DNA of 35,148 bases from Solirubrobacterales bacterium (GTDB lineage: Bacteria > Actinomycetota > Thermoleophilia > Solirubrobacterales > Solirubrobacteraceae): the NCBI GenBank assembly GCA_027315255.1, contig DAHUYL010000026.1:1-35148 (forward strand). The letters run 5' to 3'. Made by a program: the position numbers and the translations under genes. Positions 8,441 through 16,091 of the stretch are shown here, in pieces. The notes beneath the pieces were generated by a model. It did not search any database and was not told the origin of the DNA. It worked only from the letters and a program-made list of their open reading frames with translations. Numbering within the stretch: position 1 is the first letter of the stretch; each line of letters begins with the position of its first letter.

Positions 8441-8576
8441 GCGCCTACGAGGTGAGCTGACGGGCTCGCGCTGTTCGCGCTACGGGCCACTCGGGTCCGA
8501 TTCGCCCCTGCGGATCCAGCTTCGGTCCGCATTGGTTCCCCCGTCGGCAACCCGCGGGCGGGCTGCCGTTCGGCAT
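8441..8576 (-). ncRNA. c-di-AMP (ydaO/yuaA) riboswitch in the leader of the RlpA-like gene
   Basis: Read on the minus strand, the leader carries in order the conserved blocks of the ydaO family. They are a GCCGAAC entry segment, a hairpin GGCAGCCCGCCCGCGGGTTGCC, GACGGGGGAACCAA, a GGGGCGAATCGG block, and the distal CGAGCCCGTCAGC with TCACCTCGTAGGC. These are characteristic of the c-di-AMP aptamer, which in actinobacteria commonly switches off cell-wall hydrolase genes. The start codon lies about 30 nt after the last block. I see no U-tract terminator, so the switching mode is unclear. Recognition is by memory of the consensus, not by a covariance model. Confidence 0.85.
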
Positions 8577-8582
8577 CGCGGC

Positions 8583-8588
8583 ACTATA
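8583..8588 (-). promoter_or_regulatory. -10 box of the riboswitch-controlled promoter
   Basis: TATAGT on the minus strand lies 6-7 nt upstream of the first conserved riboswitch block. Transcription would therefore begin right at the aptamer. TAACGC, 17 nt further upstream, is a weak -35 candidate. Confidence 0.55.
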
Positions 8589-8627
8589 TCGGAGGGCGCA
8601 AGGATGCGTTATGTCGCGCCGGTCACG

Positions 8628-8969
8628 TCACGGGCGCGGCAGGTTGGCGAGCACGCGGCGAACCGCGCGGCCGGCGGCGCTCAGCGCGATCTCGGCCAGC
8701 TCCTCGGTGGCCTGCACGGCGGTGCTCACGATCTGGCGGGCGGGCGGCGCGGGCTTGGCCGGCGCTGCCGGGGCGGTCGGTCGGGTGGCCCGGGCGGGCG
8801 TCGTCGCCCGGACGCTGGCGATCGCCGGTCCGGCTGGCGCCCCCGTTGCGCGGGCGGCCGGCTCGCTGGGGGCAGCCCGCTTGGCGCTCCGACGGTGCGG
8901 TCGCGAGTGGGGGAGCGACCCGATCACGTTGCCCGACGGCCGTTCGTCCATCAGTCCAGATGATGACAC
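8628..8969 (-). CDS. small Ala/Pro-rich hypothetical protein
   Basis: A 113-residue protein from GTG at 8969 (107 from the ATG at 8951). It has a basic N-terminal part (GSLPHSRPHRRSAKR), a disordered Ala/Pro/Thr middle, and a C-terminal amphipathic helix (VSTAVQATEELAEIALSAAGRAVRRVLANLPRP). That helix and the LPRP end recall small hypothetical proteins I associate with Solirubrobacterales. The opposite strand also has a long frame here, but it is compositionally poor and lacks such structure. The gene sits just upstream of the riboswitch promoter on the same strand and is divergent from the sigma factor gene. Function unknown. Confidence 0.6.
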   Translation of the reverse strand: MSSSGLMDERPSGNVIGSLPHSRPHRRSAKRAAPSEPAARATGAPAGPAIASVRATTPARATRPTAPAAPAKPAPPARQIVSTAVQATEELAEIALSAAGRAVRRVLANLPRP

Positions 8970-9197
8970 CGGATCGCCGTCGCCACGATGCGTCCGGGGG
9001 TTCGCGCAGAATTCTCGCCCGGGACTGAAACACGCACGCGTGTTGCGGGTATTAGGTGCACGCGCGCTGTCGCCCGGGTAGCATTTTGCCGATATGCTTG
9101 GCTAGCACGCGTACGCCTTCCTCAGTGAGTCTCGGCGTGCGCAAATAGGTGCGCGATCAGGCGCGACGTACCGGCAATACGACGGAAACGGAACCAG

Positions 9198-10298
9198 ATG
9201 TCAGTAGCGGAACTGCAGGAACTCGAAGAGATCAAGGGACTGGTCAGCCGGGGTCAGCAGCTCGGCGTGCTGACGTTCGCCGAGATCGCCGGCGCGATCT
9301 CAGAGCTCGACCTGGACGAGACCGACGTCGAAGAGCTGCACGGATTCCTCGAGCGGGCCGAGATCGAGCTCGTCGAGGAGGTCGATCCGGCGCTCGCGGC
9401 TGCCGAGGTCGAGCGTGCGCCGGACAAGCGCGGCAGGCGGAAGGCGAAGACGGCGCTCGATCTGAAGCCGGACATGACGACCGACTCGCTGCAGCTGTTC
9501 CTGAAGGACATCGGCAAGGTCCGGCTGCTGACGGCCCAGGAAGAGGTGGACCTGGCCAAGCGGATCGAGCGGGGCGATCTCGACGCCAAGCAGAAGATGG
9601 TCGAGTCGAACCTCCGGCTGGTCGTCTCGATCGCCAAGAACTACCGCAACCAGGGACTGCCGTTCCTCGATCTGATCCAGGAGGGCACGCTCGGGCTGGT
9701 GCGCGCGGCCGAGAAGTTCGACTATCGCAAGGGCTTCAAGTTCTCCACGTACGCCACCTGGTGGATCCGCCAGGCGATCGCCCGCGCGCTCGCGGACAAG
9801 GCCCGGACGATCCGGATCCCGGTCCACGTCGTCGAGAAGCTCAACAAGATCGGCCGGGCCGAGCGCAAGCTCGTGACCGAGCTGGGTCGCGAGCCGACCG
9901 CCGAGGAGATCGCCGAGGTCACCGGGATCGAGCCCGAGGAGGTCGAGTCGATCAAGCGCTCGGCGCAGGCGCCCGTGTCGCTCGAGAAGCCGGTCGGCGA
10001 CGAGGAGGAGTCCGAGTTCGGGCAGTTCATCGCCGACGAGCGGGCCGAATCGCCGTACGAGCGGGCCGCCGAGATCCTCACCAAGGAGGCGCTGCGCGAG
10101 GCCCTCGAGAACCTGTCCTACCGTGAGCGCCGCGTGCTCGAGCTGCGCTACGGGCTCGGCGGCGAGCACCCGCGCACGCTCGACGAGGTGGGGAGGACGT
10201 TCAACGTCACGCGCGAGCGGATCCGTCAGATCGAGAATCAGTCGTTGAAGAAGCTCCAGTCGCTCGCCGAGGCGCAGAAGCTCCGCGACGTCGCCTAG
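9198..10298 (+). CDS. rpoD: principal-type sigma-70 factor (RpoD/SigA family)
   Basis: A 366-residue primary sigma factor directing RNA polymerase to housekeeping promoters. Region 1.1-like helices (~1-60, [14 protein letters not shown]) and a basic linker come first. Region 1.2 is [29 protein letters not shown]. Region 2 is [38 protein letters not shown] and [13 protein letters not shown]. Region 3 contains [14 protein letters not shown], and region 4 is [15 protein letters not shown] through [16 protein letters not shown]. The intact region 1.1 and 2.4 sequences argue for a group 1 factor over a group 3 factor. The ATG is preceded by a GGAAACGGAACC purine run. It is short for an actinobacterial RpoD because it lacks the long Ala/Lys-rich N-terminal extension. 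Confidence 0.93.
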   Translation: MSVAELQELEEIKGLVSRGQQLGVLTFAEIAGAISELDLDETDVEELHGFLERAEIELVEEVDPALAAAEVERAPDKRGRRKAKTALDLKPDMTTDSLQLFLKDIGKVRLLTAQEEVDLAKRIERGDLDAKQKMVESNLRLVVSIAKNYRNQGLPFLDLIQEGTLGLVRAAEKFDYRKGFKFSTYATWWIRQAIARALADKARTIRIPVHVVEKLNKIGRAERKLVTELGREPTAEEIAEVTGIEPEEVESIKRSAQAPVSLEKPVGDEEESEFGQFIADERAESPYERAAEILTKEALREALENLSYRERRVLELRYGLGGEHPRTLDEVGRTFNVTRERIRQIENQSLKKLQSLAEAQKLRDVA

Positions 10299-10476
10299 GG
10301 CTCACGACGGACGCCGGCCGGCGTCGTTCGGCCGGACGCCGGGTGGTGCGGTGCTGACGCCGCGACGGCGCCGCACCCACCCGCCATCCGTCCAGCAAAA
10401 CGGCCACGCCGCCGCCGGCTCGGCTATAACGAGCCCCAGACGGCCATCGGGAAACCCTCCAAGCGCGGTTCGCCGC
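10299..10476 (+). other. structured gap between rpoD and the GGDEF-EAL gene
   Basis: This gap is full of short stems. They are a self-complementary ACGCCGGCCGGCGT (10312-10325) just after rpoD, a long GGTGGTGCGG to CCGCACC hairpin (10342-10378), and GGCTCG to CGAGCC around GCTATAA (10417-10435). A UUCG-type hairpin CGCGG-TTCG-CCGCG (10464-10477) reaches the chosen start codon. TATAAC at 10425-10430 is a possible -10 box. The first stem may terminate rpoD transcription. I do not match the whole to any known riboswitch; in particular it lacks the c-di-GMP-I core blocks. Confidence 0.35.
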
Positions 10477-12198
10477 GTGGTAGGCAGCACGAGCAAGGGG
10501 ACACCCTCGTCCGGGAACGAGCACAGCGATCGCAGGTCCGACCAGCGCAGGCGGATCGACAACTACATCGCCCGCGCCGTGCTCGAGTCCGGACTGATCG
10601 CCGCCGTCGTGCTCGATGCCGACGGCCGCGTGGTCGAGCTCAGCTCGAGCGCGGCCGAGCTGTTCGGCCTGTCCCGCTCCGAGGCACTCGGCGAGGAGCT
10701 CGCCCGGCTGATTCTGCCGGTCTCGGAGCGCTCGACGTACCGCGCTGCGCTGGCTCGCTACCTCGAGGCGGGACCAGCGACGCTGCCGTGGCGCGCCGAG
10801 CTGCACGCGGAGCGCAGTGACGGGACGGCGCTGCTGGTCGAGCTGTCGCTGGTGGCGGTCGGCTGCTCCGATGGCTCCGCGTTCGTCGGCCTGATCAGAG
10901 ATCTCACAGATCGCGACCGCTACGAGGCCCGGCTCCAGTATCTGGCGGAGCACGACCACCTCACGGGCCTGCTCAACCGCCGCCGGTTCGACGAGGAGCT
11001 CGAACGCGAGCTTGCGCGCTCATCCCGTTCCGGCGAGCAGGGCGCAGTCCTGACGGTCGACCTCGACGACTTCAAGTCGGTCAACGACCTGGCCGGGCAC
11101 GCCGCCGGAGACGAGCTGCTGACGAAGGTGGCGCACGTGCTGGCGGCCAACACCCGCGCGTCCGATGTGGTCGCCCGGCTGGGCGGCGACGAGTTCGCCG
11201 TGCTGCTTCCGAGCACGAGTCCGGCGCGCGCCAGAGCAGCGGCCACGAAGCTGCTCGAGGGGCTCCACCGGTGCTCGGTCCAGGTCGAGGGCGCGACGTT
11301 CAGGGCGACTGCGAGCATCGGCGTGGCGATGTTCGCCCCGGGAGAGGCGCGGGCGCACGAGCTGCTCGTCGATGCGGACATGGCGATGTACGCAGCCAAG
11401 CAGTCCGGCCGCGACCGCATCGCCGTGTTCACCCCGAGCGAGGCGCGCGTCGCTCGCACGGATGCGCGCACGAGCTGGTCACAGCAGATCCGTCACGCGC
11501 TCGAGCACGACGGGCTGCTGCTCTACAGCCAGCCGATCTTCAACCTCGCCAACGGCGAGGTGACCCACTCCGAGCTGCTGCTGCGGATGCAGGGCAGCGG
11601 CGAGGTCGTACTGCCCGCCGAGTTCCTCCGGTCGGCCGAGCGGCTGGGCCTGATCCACGCGATCGACCACTGGGTCGTCTCGCGCGCCGTCGAGCTGTTG
11701 AGCCGCCAGAGGCCCGGACGCCGGCGACCCGTCAGCGTCAACCTGTCGGCGGGCTCGGTCGCGGGTGACCCGGAGCTGCTCGGCCTGATCCGCGACCGGC
11801 TCGGCGCCGCCGACGTCGATCCGTCGCAGCTGGTGTTCGAGATCACCGAGACCGCGGCGATCGGCAACATCGAGGAGGCGCGCACGTTCGCGGTCGCGAT
11901 CCGCCGACTCGGGTGCAGGCTCGCGCTCGACGACTTCGGGACCGGCTTCGGCTCCTTCTACCACCTCAAGCATCTGCCGGTCGACTTCATCAAGATCGAC
12001 CACGAGTTCGTCCACGAGCTCGCCCACAGCGAAGTCGACCAGCAGCTGGTCCGCTCGATCGTCGAGGTGGCGAGCGCGCTCGGGATCGAGACCGTCGCCG
12101 AAGCCGTCGGCGACGAGCACACAGTGGCGCTGTTGCGGGAGCTGGGGGTCGACTACGGCCAGGGCTTCTACCTCGGCGCCCCCGAGCCCGTCGAATGA
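10477..12198 (+). CDS. PAS-GGDEF-EAL c-di-GMP turnover protein
   Basis: A 573-residue cytoplasmic signalling protein. A PAS domain (~35-140, GLIAAVVLDADGRVVELSSSAAELFG) is followed by DHLTGLLNRRRFDEEL and a diguanylate cyclase domain with intact GGDEF (~237). RASD five residues before GGDEF fits the product-inhibition I-site. The EAL domain follows: the EAL motif reads ELL but keeps the Glu. The Asn of NLSAGS, EITET, DDFGTGFGSF, FIKID, the VAEAV Glu and QGFYLG are all present. Both activities therefore look possible. The start is uncertain: GTG at 10477 is chosen, because the longer reading from 10351 adds a basic low-complexity stretch with codons atypical of the region. No membrane segment is seen. 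Confidence 0.9.
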   Translation: MVGSTSKGTPSSGNEHSDRRSDQRRRIDNYIARAVLESGLIAAVVLDADGRVVELSSSAAELFGLSRSEALGEELARLILPVSERSTYRAALARYLEAGPATLPWRAELHAERSDGTALLVELSLVAVGCSDGSAFVGLIRDLTDRDRYEARLQYLAEHDHLTGLLNRRRFDEELERELARSSRSGEQGAVLTVDLDDFKSVNDLAGHAAGDELLTKVAHVLAANTRASDVVARLGGDEFAVLLPSTSPARARAAATKLLEGLHRCSVQVEGATFRATASIGVAMFAPGEARAHELLVDADMAMYAAKQSGRDRIAVFTPSEARVARTDARTSWSQQIRHALEHDGLLLYSQPIFNLANGEVTHSELLLRMQGSGEVVLPAEFLRSAERLGLIHAIDHWVVSRAVELLSRQRPGRRRPVSVNLSAGSVAGDPELLGLIRDRLGAADVDPSQLVFEITETAAIGNIEEARTFAVAIRRLGCRLALDDFGTGFGSFYHLKHLPVDFIKIDHEFVHELAHSEVDQQLVRSIVEVASALGIETVAEAVGDEHTVALLRELGVDYGQGFYLGAPEPVE

Positions 12199-12212
12199 GC
12201 GGGGCGAAAGGC

Positions 12213-12229
12213 GCTTCAGTTGGTGAAGC
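12213..12229. promoter_or_regulatory. palindrome overlapping the hxlR-type gene promoter, putative operator
   Basis: GCTTCA-GTTGG-TGAAGC is a perfect 6-bp-arm palindrome. It lies 7 nt upstream of the -10-like TAGACT (12237-12242), which itself is 9 nt before the regulator ATG. It covers the -35 position, where an autoregulatory operator would sit. It could instead act as a weak terminator for the preceding gene, but no T-run follows. Confidence 0.45.
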
Positions 12230-12251
12230 ATTGCGCTAGACTTGGTTTCTG

Positions 12252-12647
12252 ATGGCCCCCAACGAGACGTGTCCTGTGTGCCGGACCGCTGAGATCGTTT
12301 GCGGCAAGTGGACGCTCCTGCTGATCAAGGATCTGGCCGAGGGTCACTCGCGCTTCTGCGAGCTCGAGCGGTCGCTGGCCGGGATCAGTCCGCGGACGCT
12401 GTCGCTGCGACTGCGCGCGCTCGAGGAGGAGGGGATCGTCCAGCGCCACACGTTTCCGGAGGTCCCGCCTCGGGTCGAATACGCGCTGACCGAGAAGGGC
12501 CAGGCGCTGGCGCCGCTGATCGAGGACATGCGCGCCTACGGACGCCGCTGGCTCCTGACCGACTGCGGCGAGCTCGGCGGCGCCGACGCCGACGAGCCGG
12601 CGGTGGTGCTCGCCGGTGAGTTCGAGCCGGCGGTAGCCGCCGTCTGA
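12252..12647 (+). CDS. HxlR-family winged-helix transcriptional regulator
   Basis: A 131-residue DNA-binding protein of the HxlR/MarR-like family. The core (~5-105) has the typical CPVCRTAEIVCGKWTLLLIKDLAEG opening. The recognition part SRFCELERSLAGISPRTLSLRLRALEEEGIV and the wing RVEYALTEKGQAL follow. Cys residues at 7, 10 and 17 could be redox or electrophile sensors as in HypR/QorR relatives. The C-terminal ~25 residues are acidic and Ala-rich, beyond the usual length. Such regulators often control a neighbouring oxidoreductase gene, and the adjacent downstream locus is the wreck of one on the opposite strand. The present target may be lost or elsewhere. Confidence 0.9.
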   Translation: MAPNETCPVCRTAEIVCGKWTLLLIKDLAEGHSRFCELERSLAGISPRTLSLRLRALEEEGIVQRHTFPEVPPRVEYALTEKGQALAPLIEDMRAYGRRWLLTDCGELGGADADEPAVVLAGEFEPAVAAV

Positions 12648-12648
12648 T

Positions 12649-13100
12649 CCGTTCGAGGTGCCGCGGATCTGGGTCATCGTCGATACGCCGACGTCGCCCG
12701 CGGCCAGGCGTCCGATCCACACCGGCGCGCGTCGTGGCGGCTCGGCGCCCACCGCCTCGGCCAGCACCGGAAGCCAGGCCGACACTCGGGCCGGCTCGTC
12801 GTCAGCGATGTTGTAGATGCCGGGAGCGCCGGTGTCGATCGTCGCAATCGCTTGCGAACCTGGCGCACGATCTCGCCGTCGAGCGCGATCCCCGTTCCGG
12901 GGCCGTGGAAGTTGCCGTAGCGCAGCCCGATTCCCTCGAGCTCGCTCGCCTCGACGACTGCGTTCTCCAGGTACCGAATGGCCTTCAGCGACTCGACCTG
13001 GTTCGCCGGCGGGTTGGGATCCAGCGGGTCGGTCTCGGTCTTCGGTCCGCTTGTAGTTCCAGTTGCCGTAGCTCTGGGCGATGACCCGCCACCGAACCGG
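12649..13100 (-). pseudogene. degraded NAD-dependent epimerase/dehydratase (extended SDR) remnant
   Basis: Minus-strand pieces of one SDR protein lie in order but in different frames. VIAQSYGNWNYKR (~13040-13082) is followed, after a frame change near 13048, by KTETDPLDPNPPANQVES to RYGNFHGPGTGIALDGEIVRQVRK (~12850-13046). At ~12850 the frame changes again with loss of roughly 25 residues, resuming as IATIDTGAPGIYNIADDEPARVSAWLPVLAEAVG to TMTQIRGTSN (~12655-12849). The Rossmann N-terminal half and the C-terminal end are missing. The remnant is truncated at the HxlR gene stop and at the hypothetical gene on its other side. It explains this 490-bp gap, which otherwise holds no intact gene. Confidence 0.8.
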
Positions 13101-13136
13101 CAGGAACCGCAGGCTGCGCGGAGAACCGCTACAGGC

Positions 13137-14393
13137 GTGAGGAACCCGACGCTCCACGACCTGCTGCAGTCGTTCACGCAGGACGCCGCGACCCGCCTCG
13201 AGCTCGCCGCCGACGGCGACGAGATCCCATTCGAGCTCGTGCAGGAGGACCGGGGCCGGGTGCCGCTGTACTGCTACCGGCCGTTGACGAGCGCGTTCAT
13301 CCGCTCGCACCTCGGGCTGCTGGTCGCGCTGCCGACGTATGCGCCCGCCGCGCAGGCGCTCGAGGGCGCGATCGGGGTCGAGGCCTACCTGCGCGTGCGC
13401 GGCGAGCGGCCGCCGCCGGGCCGGCGCGAACGAGCCGACGCGGCGCTCCGCTGCCTGCTCGCACGCGTGTTCGAGGAGCGCAGCGAGTTCGGCTTCGACG
13501 AGGAGCGGTTCCGGCACGCCTACGACGAGCTCGAGCGCTCGCTGTACGAGGGTCGCTGCATGGTCGAGGTGGCGGCCGAGCTGCAGGGGCTCGAGCTCGA
13601 TCCGCAGACGCGCGAGCTCGCCCTCGGCGACGGCCTGTCGCTGACGGTTCCGGGCGCGATCGCGGAACCGCCGCTGGAGCACGGGCTGCTGCTCGTCCTG
13701 CGCACGACGCAGGAGCCGGCGGCGCCGCCGCCGCTCGCGGTTGCCGCGGCCCGCTTCCGTCAGCTGCTGACCGCGCTGCAGCTGTTCGAGAGTGGGCGTC
13801 GAGCGGTCTCGCCGGTCGGCTGGAGCAGGGTTGACGGGGGCCCGTGGACACCCATCTCGCTCGCAGTCGGCGGTGGTTACTCGGGCGAGCAGCGGCTGCC
13901 TTCACCACGGATCGACCGCGATCAGGAGGACGAGCTGCGCGGGTTCTGCAACCTGATCGCGCGGCGGCTGCCCTCGCCCGCGCCGGACAACTCCGGCGCG
14001 GGAGAGCTCGCCTGGGCGCTGGCGCGATTCGAGCTGGGCAGCGAGCGGGCATCGCCGCTCGAGGCGCTGACCGACTATCTGCTGGCGCTGCGCGCGCTGC
14101 TCGAGCCCGAAGGCCCGGCGAGCGGCCGGCTCGCCCAGCGCCTGGCGGTGATCTGCGCGCGGCCGGGGGAGCGAGGCGCGCTGGCCGAGCGCACCGCTCA
14201 CGCGATCTCGCTCGAGCGCGCGGTGATCGCCGGCCTGGCGCCGGCCGGGCCGGGTGCCGGCGAGCTCGTCGCCGAGCTGGCCGAGCACCTGCGCGCGATC
14301 CTGCGCGACGTCCTCTGCGGGTACCTCGATTGTGACGTGCGGGCGGTCGCCGACGGGCTGCTGGCCGAAGCGGCCGATGCCGTCGAGATCTAG
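13137..14393 (+). CDS. conserved hypothetical protein, Thermoleophilia type, HEPN/Apea-like C-terminal half
   Basis: A 418-residue soluble protein without a name known to me. N-terminal RNPTLHDLLQSFTQDAATRLELAADGDEIPFELV, then PLYCYRPLTSAFIRSHLGLLVALPTYAPAAQAL, resemble a conserved family I associate with Solirubrobacterales. The C-terminal helical half (ELAWALARFELGSERASPLEALTDYLLALRALLEPEG to RTAHAISLERAVIAG) has the layout of Apea-like HEPN domains, but the usual RxxxxH RNase motif is not evident. That likeness is a weak inference. GTG at 13137 matches the family start. The open frame upstream crosses the SDR remnant and is not coding. The next gene starts 9 nt after the stop. Confidence 0.75.
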   Translation: MRNPTLHDLLQSFTQDAATRLELAADGDEIPFELVQEDRGRVPLYCYRPLTSAFIRSHLGLLVALPTYAPAAQALEGAIGVEAYLRVRGERPPPGRRERADAALRCLLARVFEERSEFGFDEERFRHAYDELERSLYEGRCMVEVAAELQGLELDPQTRELALGDGLSLTVPGAIAEPPLEHGLLLVLRTTQEPAAPPPLAVAAARFRQLLTALQLFESGRRAVSPVGWSRVDGGPWTPISLAVGGGYSGEQRLPSPRIDRDQEDELRGFCNLIARRLPSPAPDNSGAGELAWALARFELGSERASPLEALTDYLLALRALLEPEGPASGRLAQRLAVICARPGERGALAERTAHAISLERAVIAGLAPAGPGAGELVAELAEHLRAILRDVLCGYLDCDVRAVADGLLAEAADAVEI

Positions 14394-14402
14394 ATTCCGG
14401 CC

Positions 14403-14994
14403 GTGTACCACGTCGAGATCCGCCAGCGCTCGCACGTCGCGCGGGCGTTCAACCTGAGCGAACAGGAGTTGCGCCGCACCGTGCTGGCCCCGCTCGCGGC
14501 CGGCGGGGCGTTCCGGTTCGCCGATCGCGACTGGGACGCGCGCGACGCGAGGGTGCGTGTCCTCGAGGGCCCGCGGCTCGGCCCGAGCGAGCTCATGCTC
14601 GGCCGCGGCTGGCCCAACGCCGGGAGGTCCGGCACGGACGTCACCGAACGGTTGGTGCAGCGCTCGCGCGCCGAGGTCGATCAGCGCGACACGGTGCAGC
14701 GGCTGAAGGAGCGGATCGTCGGCCGGATCGCAGCCGGTCCGCTGGCGCTCGCGGCCACCGTCGGGCTCGCCGACGACCTGCTCCCCGGAGGCCGCACGAG
14801 CGCGCGCCTCGCGGCGGCCGAGCAGGCAGCCTGGGAGCTTCTGCACGAGGGACGGGCGCAGCTGCTGGATCTCGACGGCGCCCGGCTCGCGCGCGAGAGA
14901 GTGGGAGGCGTGCCTGCTGCGCTGGGACAGCTGGTCTCAGGCCACGGACTCGGCGATCAGCCTGGCACGTTCGGCATCCGACGCAAACAGGTAG
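14403..14994 (+). CDS. conserved hypothetical protein, apparently frameshifted near 14896
   Basis: A small protein (~197 residues if the shift is repaired) starting VYHVEIRQRSHVARAFNLSEQEL, with LMLGRGWPNAGRSGTDVTERLV in the middle and a helical C-terminal half. In the starting frame the sequence turns implausible after LDGARLARER and stays open to 15560, antisense to the ArsA-like gene. In the +1 frame, immediately after the CGCGCGCGAGAGAG tract (~14889-14900), it reads REWEACLLRWDSWSQATDS and stops at 14994. That looks like the genuine C-terminus. A two-base loss or one-base gain in the dinucleotide run explains it; sequencing error is possible. The repaired gene overlaps the convergent ATPase gene by 58 nt. 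Function unknown. Confidence 0.6.
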
Positions 14995-16091
14995 CGGTGG
15001 ACGCGCAGCAGGCCGGCGAGGTCGTGGACGTCGTCGTCGAGGTGGGGTACGAGCAGCACCGGCTCGCTTCCCAGCTCCGCTCGGAGCCGTTCGACATTGG
15101 CCGCGTCGCGCTGCGCGAGCACGTGGAAGTCCTCGAAGTTGCCGTGCACGCGCGCCGCGAGATCGGTGCCGAGCGCGTCTGCCAGGACCCGCTGGAGATC
15201 GCCGTCGGCGGGGGCCTCCGGCTGGCCGTTCTGGTCGTGGTGGAAGCGGTTGATGACGACGCCGGCGAACGGAAAGCCTCCCCCCTCGAGCGTGCGACGG
15301 AACCAGATCGCTTCGTCGATCGGCTCCGACTGAGCCGAGGTCACGAGCAGGAACGCGGTGCTGTCGGAATGCAGCAGCGCCTCGACTCGCCGTGCGCGGT
15401 CGCTGAAGTCGCCGGTCATGTCGCCCAGCAGCCCGAAGAACGTCGTCAGCTCTGCGACCAGGTCGATCCCGGTGAGCCGGCGCAGCCCGCCGAGCAGTGG
15501 GCCGGCACCGAGGCCGATCGCGCGGAGTCCGATGCCGGTCGGTCGCAGGAACGCCCGTAGGGCGCGACCTTCGAGGAACGAGTTGAGTCGTCGGGGCGCC
15601 TCGAGGAAGTCGAGCGCATTGCGCGACGGCGGCGTGTCCAGCACCAGCAGGTCGAAGTCGCCTTCCTCCGCCAGCTCGTACAGCTTGGAGATCGCGGTGA
15701 ACTCCTGCGAGCCGGCGACCGCGGTCGACAGCTCGCGGAAGACGCGGTTCTGCTTGATCTCCTCCGCGCGGGCCGGGCTGGGCGCGAGGCGGTCGATCAG
15801 CTCGTCGAACGTCTGCTTCGGATCGAGCATCATCGCCCACAGCTCGCCCGTGACCTCGAGCCCGTTCGCGGCGAGCCGCTCGGGGGCAACGCGTCGCGGC
15901 TCGTTCTCCAGCTCGGCCAGCCCGAGCGCATTCGCCAGCCGCCGTGCGGGGTCGATCGTCACGACCGCGACCCGTGCCCCGAGCGCGGCCATCCCCAGCG
16001 CGATCACCGCGGAAGTCGTCGTCTTGCCGACGCCGCCGGAGCCCGCGCAGACGCAGACCCGCTTGCCGTCCAGCAGCTCCGGGATGTTCAC
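14937..16091 (-). CDS. ArsA/Get3-like ATPase, second subunit (signature Lys absent)
   Basis: A 384-residue member of the ArsA/Get3 branch of deviant Walker ATPases. The P-loop is CAGSGGVGKTTTSAVIALG (~15-33). The usual signature Lys two residues before GG is Ser here, while the second P-loop Lys is kept. Switch regions include VVTIDPARRLANALGL and LLVLDTPPSRNALDFLEAP. The GTG start overlaps the upstream ATPase stop (GTGA), so the two are coupled and probably form a hetero-complex. A similar two-gene pair exists in mycobacteria (Rv3679/Rv3680, Get3-like). No arsenic gene (arsB, arsR) is nearby, so arsenite export is unlikely. Client or substrate unknown. Confidence 0.88.
   Translation of the reverse strand: MNIPELLDGKRVCVCAGSGGVGKTTTSAVIALGMAALGARVAVVTIDPARRLANALGLAELENEPRRVAPERLAANGLEVTGELWAMMLDPKQTFDELIDRLAPSPARAEEIKQNRVFRELSTAVAGSQEFTAISKLYELAEEGDFDLLVLDTPPSRNALDFLEAPRRLNSFLEGRALRAFLRPTGIGLRAIGLGAGPLLGGLRRLTGIDLVAELTTFFGLLGDMTGDFSDRARRVEALLHSDSTAFLLVTSAQSEPIDEAIWFRRTLEGGGFPFAGVVINRFHHDQNGQPEAPADGDLQRVLADALGTDLAARVHGNFEDFHVLAQRDAANVERLRAELGSEPVLLVPHLDDDVHDLAGLLRVHRYLFASDAERARLIAESVA

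Noticed and set aside
8413..8550. Longer N-terminus of the RlpA-like protein from 8550
   Set aside because: These bases form the riboswitch aptamer, and the added residues would bury the signal peptide.
8611..9081. Plus-strand 156-residue frame opposite the small Ala/Pro-rich gene
   Set aside because: It is Ala/Gly/Arg-rich without structure, and it starts inside the riboswitch promoter region. The minus-strand reading is better.
10299..10476. c-di-GMP-I riboswitch before the GGDEF-EAL gene
   Set aside because: The GGCAAA and GACGCAAAGCC core segments are absent, so only a generic structured leader is claimed.
12978..13136. Extension of the hypothetical gene upstream of 13137
   Set aside because: The extra residues are antisense to the SDR remnant and low in protein character; GTG at 13137 fits the family start.
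14403..15560. 385-residue plus-strand reading through the ArsA-like gene
   Set aside because: Only the first ~165 residues look like a real protein. The rest is antisense to a well-supported ATPase gene, and the +1 frame supplies a better C-terminus.
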